Positions 33,349 to 38,175 of a stretch of 38,175 nt of DNA are shown piece by piece. The translations under genes were made by a program, and so were the position numbers. This DNA comes from Legionellaceae bacterium UBA6148 (GTDB lineage: Bacteria; Pseudomonadota; Gammaproteobacteria; Legionellales; Legionellaceae). The DNA is taken from NCBI GenBank assembly GCA_002423125.1, contig DIUW01000036.1:1-38175 (forward strand), given 5' to 3'. Under the pieces are notes generated by a model, which worked only from the letters and a program-made list of their open reading frames with translations, did not search any database and was not told the DNA's origin. Numbering within the stretch: position 1 is the first letter of the stretch; every line of letters starts with the position of its first letter.

Positions 33349-34497
33349 TCAGCCTAACAATTCCAACACCGCACTTGCTGCTTTTTCATTCGCATTCTGC
33401 CTCAGTTGATGATGGATCTCTCCAAATTTTATCTGCAACTTTTTTTTCAATATGACATCATCCAATAGTTCAAATACAGTTTTTACGACATCATCTAAAC
33501 AAATTTTTCCTTGAATAAATTCTGGGACCAACGCTTGGTTTGCCAATAAATTGGGCAACGATACGAATGGGATTTTTAGTTGCGGTGCAATAATTGCGTG
33601 ACTCAATACTCCCCACTTGAATAGAACAACCATCGGACGCTTCAACAACATCGCTTCAAGTGTTGCCGTACCTGATTTCACTAAGACTAAATCCGCAGCA
33701 GCCATTACTTCTCGAGCCTGTCCAATCATCACTTTAACATTCGCTTTACTTACATTTATAGAATAATGATGCTCAAAAAAAGCTTTTAACTCACCACTAA
33801 CCATTGGAAAAATAAATCGTATTTCAGGTCGATGCACATTAATTTTATTGATGATGTCAATAAAAATCGCAGCCATGTGACGTAATTCACTCAAGCGACT
33901 ACCAGGTAATATGGCAATAACGATCTCATTTGGTTTAATACCCAAAGCCTTTTTACTCAATGCCACATTATTTTCAAGAGGAATAACATCAGCCAGCGGA
34001 TGTCCAACAAAACGAACAGGTACAGAATAATGTCGATAAAACACATCTTCAAATGGAAAAATAGTTAGCATTAAATCAACGGCTTTCTTGACTTTAAACA
34101 CACGCTTTTGACGCCATGCCCATATTTTAGGGCTAACATATTGTATTGTTTTTACACCATTTTGTTTTAATTGTGTTTCAACATACAAATTAAAATGTTG
34201 GTAATCAATACCAATAAACAGATCGGGTGGATTGGCTAGCAGTTCCGAAATCAATCTCCGTCGAATTTGATATAACTCAGGATAACGCCACAATACATCG
34301 CTGATACCCATAACAGATAATCGCTCCATAGGGACCATGGTTCGAAATCCTTCAGCTATCATTTTTGAGCCACCAATGCCATAAAATTCAACATTTTTTA
34401 ATTGTTTTTTTAAAGCAGCGATTAACCCCGCTCCTAAAAAATCACCAGAAACTTCACCAGCAACAAGAGCAATGCGTATTTGACGATGAACAAACAC
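33349..34497 (-). CDS. lpxB: Lipid A disaccharide synthase LpxB
   Basis: LpxB joins UDP-2,3-diacylglucosamine and lipid X into the lipid A disaccharide at the inner membrane. The 382-residue GT19 protein equals the E. coli length. It shows A-G-E-V-S-G-D near residue 13, Y-G-I-G-G-S-K-M, Y-V-S-P-K-I-W-A-W-R-Q-K-R-V, V-R-F-V-G-H-P-L-A-D, L-P-G-S-R-x-S-E, and S-G-T-A-T-L-E-A-M-L. It follows rlmB and rnr on the same strand, 79 bases after rlmB, and lies 24 kb from lpxA-lpxD. It may be the main copy or a paralogue. Confidence 0.94.
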   Translation of the reverse strand: MFVHRQIRIALVAGEVSGDFLGAGLIAALKKQLKNVEFYGIGGSKMIAEGFRTMVPMERLSVMGISDVLWRYPELYQIRRRLISELLANPPDLFIGIDYQHFNLYVETQLKQNGVKTIQYVSPKIWAWRQKRVFKVKKAVDLMLTIFPFEDVFYRHYSVPVRFVGHPLADVIPLENNVALSKKALGIKPNEIVIAILPGSRLSELRHMAAIFIDIINKINVHRPEIRFIFPMVSGELKAFFEHHYSINVSKANVKVMIGQAREVMAAADLVLVKSGTATLEAMLLKRPMVVLFKWGVLSHAIIAPQLKIPFVSLPNLLANQALVPEFIQGKICLDDVVKTVFELLDDVILKKKLQIKFGEIHHQLRQNANEKAASAVLELLG

Positions 34498-34576
34498 AAA
34501 AAGATTCCTAATAACTCACGTTTGTGAATTCAAACTGGGATGGCTGTGGCGACTACTCATTTTGCGGTTTAATTAT

Positions 34577-35317
34577 TTAGGGCTTTCGTTGTCGTACAAT
34601 CTCATACAAACTCACGCCGGTCGCCACAGAGACATTTAAACTTGAGACTTCACCCAGCATTGGCAAATAAAACAAACCATCACACAAATCGCGGGTCAAG
34701 CGACGAAGGCCCCTGCCCTCGGCGCCCATGACTAAAGCGATGGATGTTTTGGTATCAAGAGAATACAGCGATGTCTCAGCCTCACCCGCGGCACCATAAA
34801 TCCAAACGCCGTGTTCTTTTAATGCCTCAATCGCTCGGGCCAAATTCGTCACGCGCACAACAGGAACGGACTCAGCTGCACCACATGCAACTTTGCTCAC
34901 AACTGGCGTAATCGATGCGCTTTTGTCTTTTGGTATGACCACAAAATCAACCCCGGCAGCATCTGCGCTGCGTAGGCAAGCGCCTAAGTTATGGGGGTCG
35001 GTCACACCATCAAGAATAAGAATCAATGCTGGTGATTTACTCGATTCGAGTAGTTGTGGCAAGTGCGATTCACTGTATTCAGGTAATTTGCCAACGCAGG
35101 CGATCACACCTTGATGCGATAAATCAGGGAAGTGCTTATTCAGGACAGATACAGACAATCGCTCGAGAGGAATACCTCGTGCTGATGCTTTGTCCAATAA
35201 CGTTTGAAGGCGACTATCCGTGCGCTCCTGATTGATATATATTTTTTTTATAGTGCGATGGGGATTAGCCAGAGCCGCTGAAACGGCATGAATACCATAT
35301 AGTTCGTTTTCAGACAT
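34577..35317 (-). CDS. rlmB: 23S rRNA (guanosine-2'-O-)-methyltransferase RlmB
   Basis: RlmB methylates the 2'-O of a guanosine in domain V of 23S rRNA. The 246-residue SPOUT enzyme (E. coli 243) has an N-terminal L30e-like part (Y-G-I-H-A-V-S-A-A-L), then D-P-H-N-L-G-A-C-L-R-S-A-D, V-M-G-A-E-G-R-G-L-R-R-L and L-G-E-V-S-S-L-N-V-S-V-A-T-G, the three SpoU motifs. The ATG at 35317 overlaps the rnr stop (ATGTCTGA, 8 bases); a start further upstream at 35362 would lie deep in rnr. rnr-rlmB is a common gammaproteobacterial pair. Confidence 0.95.
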   Translation of the reverse strand: MSENELYGIHAVSAALANPHRTIKKIYINQERTDSRLQTLLDKASARGIPLERLSVSVLNKHFPDLSHQGVIACVGKLPEYSESHLPQLLESSKSPALILILDGVTDPHNLGACLRSADAAGVDFVVIPKDKSASITPVVSKVACGAAESVPVVRVTNLARAIEALKEHGVWIYGAAGEAETSLYSLDTKTSIALVMGAEGRGLRRLTRDLCDGLFYLPMLGEVSSLNVSVATGVSLYEIVRQRKP

Positions 35318-37499
35318 CTTGTTCTGCCGGTTCAAAATCAATTTTCCGCTCATCCAAGTCAACTCGCGCCACCAAAACTGTCATTTTGTCACCCAAACGA
35401 TAAACTTGGCCGCCACGCTCACCAACTAATCGGTGCTTTGCAGCATCAAATCGATAGTAATCATTTTTGAGCGAGGTCACATGTATTAGCCCCTCAGCAT
35501 AGACATCATCTAATTCAACGAAAATACCAAAGCTCGTCACGGCTGAAATTCGGCCGGAAAATACCTGGCCAAGCTTATCTTGCATGAACTCGCATTTAAG
35601 CCATGAAACAACATCTCGAGTTGCATCATCGGCGCGGCGTTCGGTGGTCGAACAATGCTTGCCTAAACGATTCATTTCTTCTTCGCTATATTCAAACGTA
35701 TCAACCAATTGATTATCAACCAAATGACCTATCGCGCGATGAATGAGCAAATCAGGATAACGCCGAATTGGCGAAGTAAAATGCGTATATGCCGTATAAG
35801 CCAAACCAAAATGTCCGGCATTTGCTTCGATATATTGTGCTTGCTTCAAGGAACGCAGCATCACTGTTTCGATTAAATGAGCATCGGGTCTTCCTTCAAC
35901 TTCTGCAAGCGTTCGTTGAAAATCTTTAGGCCGAGGCACTTTGCCACCACTTAGCAGCAATCCAAGCTCACCAAGAAACTGCCGTAATCCCGTGACTTTT
36001 TCTTCTTCTGGCGGCATATGTACGCGATAAAGTGTCGGTATTTTCTCTTTTTCTAAGAACCGTGCAACAGCAACGTTGGCAGCTAACATGCATTCTTCTA
36101 TCAATCGATGCGCGTCATTTCGGACTAGCGGAACAATGCGCTGAATTTTTCGATTTTCATCAAATTCTATCTTTGTTTCGGTACTGTCAAAATCCATAGC
36201 GCCGCGTTCTTTTCGTGTTTTTTGCAAAATACGAAAAAGGGCGTTTAGATCGTTTATTGTTGGCCATATTGCAGCATATTCAGCATCAGCCGCGCCTTTT
36301 TCAATCCATGATCCAACTTGCGTATAGGTCAAGCGAGCTTGTGAATGAATAACGGCTCGATAAAAACGCGAGCGCGTAATTTTCCCCTCACTTGAGATTG
36401 CCATGTCCGCAACCATGCACAATCGATCAACCTTGGGATTCAATGAGCAGATCCCATTAGAAAGCGCCTCTGGAAGCATGGGAATAACTCTCCCAGGAAA
36501 ATAGACTGAATTACCTCGCTTCGCAGCTTCTTGATCGAGTGATGAACCCAGTGGCACGTAATAACTCACATCAGCAATGGCAACTAAAAGTTGATAACTG
36601 CCATTGGCTTTGGGGCTGCAATAGACCGCGTCATCAAAATCTTTGGCATCCTCACCATCAATCGTTACAAAAGGTAAATCGCGAAGGTCTGTTCGACCTT
36701 TCAAATCATGCTTTTCAACGTGTTGTGGAATACTTGCCACCGTACTAACAATATCGGCAGGCCAATTCACCGGGATCCCATGTGCAAGAATCGCAACTTC
36801 GATTTCCATCCCTGGCGCCATGTGCTCGCCTACCACATGCAAAATTTTACCAATGGCCTGACTTCGTTTGCTTGGATACGCCAACAACTCAACGAGCACC
36901 ATTTGTCCATTTTTCGCATCCATAACTAATTCAGATGGAATGGAAATATCTTGGGTCAAGCGCTTACTGTCAGGCACAACAAAATTCACGCCGTGTTCTG
37001 AAAAAAATCGACCGACCACCGTCACATTAGCGTGTTCAATCACTTCATGAATTTTACCTTCTGGGCGCCCTCGTCGGTCAAGACCTGATTGATAAGCAAG
37101 AACCTTGTCACCGTGCATGACCTCTTTCATTTCGCGGGCGGACAACATCATATCATCACCGCCAGCATCGGGAATGAAAAAACCAAACCCATCAGGATGG
37201 CCTTGAATCGTACCCCGTTGCAAATTAATATGCTTTACAAGGCAATATCGACCTCGCCTATCCTGCATTAATTGCCCATCGCGCAACATGGCGCGCAGGC
37301 GAAACCCCAAAGCCGTTTCTTTTGCTTCGTCCGCCACATCCAAGTCATCGATAAGCTGCGTGCGTGACATGGGCCGACCAAAATCTTCCAAAATCCGCAT
37401 AATGAACTCGCGGCTGGGGATAGGATCTGCATATTTTTCGCTTTCCCTTTCAAAGAAGGGATCTTTTTGCGAAGAAGAGGATTTCGATTTTTTACTCAC
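35310..37499 (-). CDS. rnr: Ribonuclease R
   Basis: A 729-residue 3'-5' exoribonuclease of the RNB family that degrades structured RNA. In order: an N-terminal winged-helix region (S-R-E-F-I-M-R-I-L), two cold-shock domains (Q-G-H-P-D-G-F-G-F-F near 95-104), the RNB catalytic domain with T-I-D-G-E-D-A-K-D-F-D-D-A-V (four metal aspartates), a Y-T-H-F-T-S-P-I-R-R-Y-P-D motif, and a C-terminal S1 domain (F-G-I-F-V-E-L). It lacks the long Lys-rich tail of the E. coli enzyme (813 residues). It lies 24 bases after the secreted-protein gene. Confidence 0.96.
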   Translation of the reverse strand: MSKKSKSSSSQKDPFFERESEKYADPIPSREFIMRILEDFGRPMSRTQLIDDLDVADEAKETALGFRLRAMLRDGQLMQDRRGRYCLVKHINLQRGTIQGHPDGFGFFIPDAGGDDMMLSAREMKEVMHGDKVLAYQSGLDRRGRPEGKIHEVIEHANVTVVGRFFSEHGVNFVVPDSKRLTQDISIPSELVMDAKNGQMVLVELLAYPSKRSQAIGKILHVVGEHMAPGMEIEVAILAHGIPVNWPADIVSTVASIPQHVEKHDLKGRTDLRDLPFVTIDGEDAKDFDDAVYCSPKANGSYQLLVAIADVSYYVPLGSSLDQEAAKRGNSVYFPGRVIPMLPEALSNGICSLNPKVDRLCMVADMAISSEGKITRSRFYRAVIHSQARLTYTQVGSWIEKGAADAEYAAIWPTINDLNALFRILQKTRKERGAMDFDSTETKIEFDENRKIQRIVPLVRNDAHRLIEECMLAANVAVARFLEKEKIPTLYRVHMPPEEEKVTGLRQFLGELGLLLSGGKVPRPKDFQRTLAEVEGRPDAHLIETVMLRSLKQAQYIEANAGHFGLAYTAYTHFTSPIRRYPDLLIHRAIGHLVDNQLVDTFEYSEEEMNRLGKHCSTTERRADDATRDVVSWLKCEFMQDKLGQVFSGRISAVTSFGIFVELDDVYAEGLIHVTSLKNDYYRFDAAKHRLVGERGGQVYRLGDKMTVLVARVDLDERKIDFEPAEQDV

Positions 37500-37523
37500 A
37501 ATTCACCATCTATATAAAAAAAT

Positions 37524-37997
37524 TCATTTTTTGGGCGCAGGTAATTTAAATCCGCGCTGCTCTAGGTGTGATAATAGCTCAGGCAGAGACATATTTTCTC
37601 CCGCCCAGAACGGTGCTGATTGTTTATCCGTGCTTTCCATACCTAACCATTGACACGCAGCTAATGCTCCGGAACAAGGAACCTGTTGCTCATGTCCTGG
37701 TTTTGATTCAATACAACTCAACGTAAATGCCTTACTGCCTTGAGCGAATGCAGACCAATGCTTTGACTGTATGCGGGTACTCCAGCCAGCACTAGCGCCA
37801 CTCGGCTCAGAAATCGGGTGTGTAACCCATAAGTCCATTTCAGATAAATTATGAATCAAAATCAACGCCGGAGCGCCTTCAGGCAACGTCACTGTCCCCT
37901 GCGGAATCGACATTCCCTTGCATTCAAAAGGAAAGGGTTCCTCAGCATAAGCTCCCCATGAGATCATCATCAACACACTCAAGACAATAAACTTCAT
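37524..37997 (-). CDS. Secreted protein of unknown function
   Basis: A 157-residue product with a clean signal peptide (M-K-F-I-V-L-S-V-L-M-M-I-S-W-G-A-Y-A, cleavage before E-E). The ATG at 37997 has GGAG upstream and gives this peptide a proper start; a frame beginning at 38033 would add an unlikely N-terminus. Four cysteines in the mature part (F-E-C-K-G, L-S-C-I-E, V-P-C-S-G, A-A-C-Q-W) suggest disulfides and a periplasmic site. The W-V-T-H-P-I-S-E-P segment looks conserved-type, but I do not recognise a family. It precedes rnr on the same strand. Confidence 0.7.
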   Translation of the reverse strand: MKFIVLSVLMMISWGAYAEEPFPFECKGMSIPQGTVTLPEGAPALILIHNLSEMDLWVTHPISEPSGASAGWSTRIQSKHWSAFAQGSKAFTLSCIESKPGHEQQVPCSGALAACQWLGMESTDKQSAPFWAGENMSLPELLSHLEQRGFKLPAPKK

Positions 37998-38175
37998 AAA
38001 AATTCTCCAATAATGGGTATGTACACACCTCATAAACGCAGCTTAACATGAACCATGTTACATCGAAAGCAATGTCATATAACTATACCCATCGGAAATG
38101 AAGATACTGGATTTGGTCATCGGTTTTTCAGCCGATATCATGACATCTATCCAGGGCAAGAGCACCAAAGTTTAA

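Noticed and set aside
38119..38136. Small hairpin near the right edge
   Set aside because: Only a 5-bp stem and no flanking gene to relate it to; no tRNA or other RNA fold was recognised in 37998-38175.

Overview
The window reads as an AT-rich gammaproteobacterial chromosome segment. It is most like the Legionellales (Legionella/Coxiella/Aquicella relatives), judging from the Lpx, Hld/Waa, Arn, RNase R and RlmB proteins, an outer-membrane protein with an A-G-T-M-G stretch after its signal peptide, and many beta-barrel genes. The genus assignment is inference. Almost the whole window is an envelope-glycolipid island: it makes, assembles and decorates lipid A/LPS and probably exports or trims another glycan. 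No tRNA, rRNA, CRISPR array or intact mobile element was seen.

Layout. 1-1.1 kb is insertion-sequence debris: an IS200-type TnpA head abutting an IS21-type IstA tail, a REP-like hairpin and a stub ORF. 1.1-1.9 kb holds an outer-membrane barrel. 2.0-6.5 kb is the heptose operon hldE-hldD-waaF-waaC. 6.5-8.3 kb (minus strand) carries a polysaccharide deacetylase and a GT4 glycosyltransferase. 8.6-11.4 kb carries lpxA-lpxD plus a barrel protein. 11.4-13.2 kb (minus) has two tandem LpxL/HtrB-type acyltransferases. 13.7-14.4 kb has another small barrel. 14.5-15.8 kb (minus) is gmhA-gmhB, which completes the ADP-heptose pathway with hldE and hldD. 15.9-18.4 kb has a KpsM-like permease and a short KpsE-like protein on the plus strand, meeting a KpsT-like ATPase on the minus strand.

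18.7-26.1 kb is a tightly coupled six-gene plus-strand operon: GT39, PAP2 phosphatase, GT9, a second GT39, a membrane-anchored BNR/Asp-box protein and a small membrane protein. It is the best candidate for an undescribed glycan modification system. 26.0-31.0 kb (minus) is an arn-like operon: arnT, arnC, a stand-alone ArnA decarboxylase domain, and an ArgD-like class III aminotransferase where ArnB would be expected. ArnB, ArnD and the ArnA formyltransferase domain are not in the window. 31.3-33.3 kb is an LtaS/sulfatase-type phosphoglycerol or phosphoethanolamine transferase behind a good extended -10 promoter. 33.3-38.0 kb (minus) holds a secreted protein of unknown role, rnr, rlmB and lpxB.

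Together: GmhA, HldE, GmhB and HldD make ADP-heptose, which WaaC and WaaF add to the inner core. LpxA, LpxD, LpxB and the LpxL-like enzymes build and acylate lipid A. The Arn-like, GT39, PAP2 and sulfatase-type enzymes probably decorate the lipid or core on the periplasmic side. Kdo transferase, LpxC, FabZ, the O-antigen ligase, polymerase and flippase, and an outer-membrane polysaccharide exporter are not in the window.
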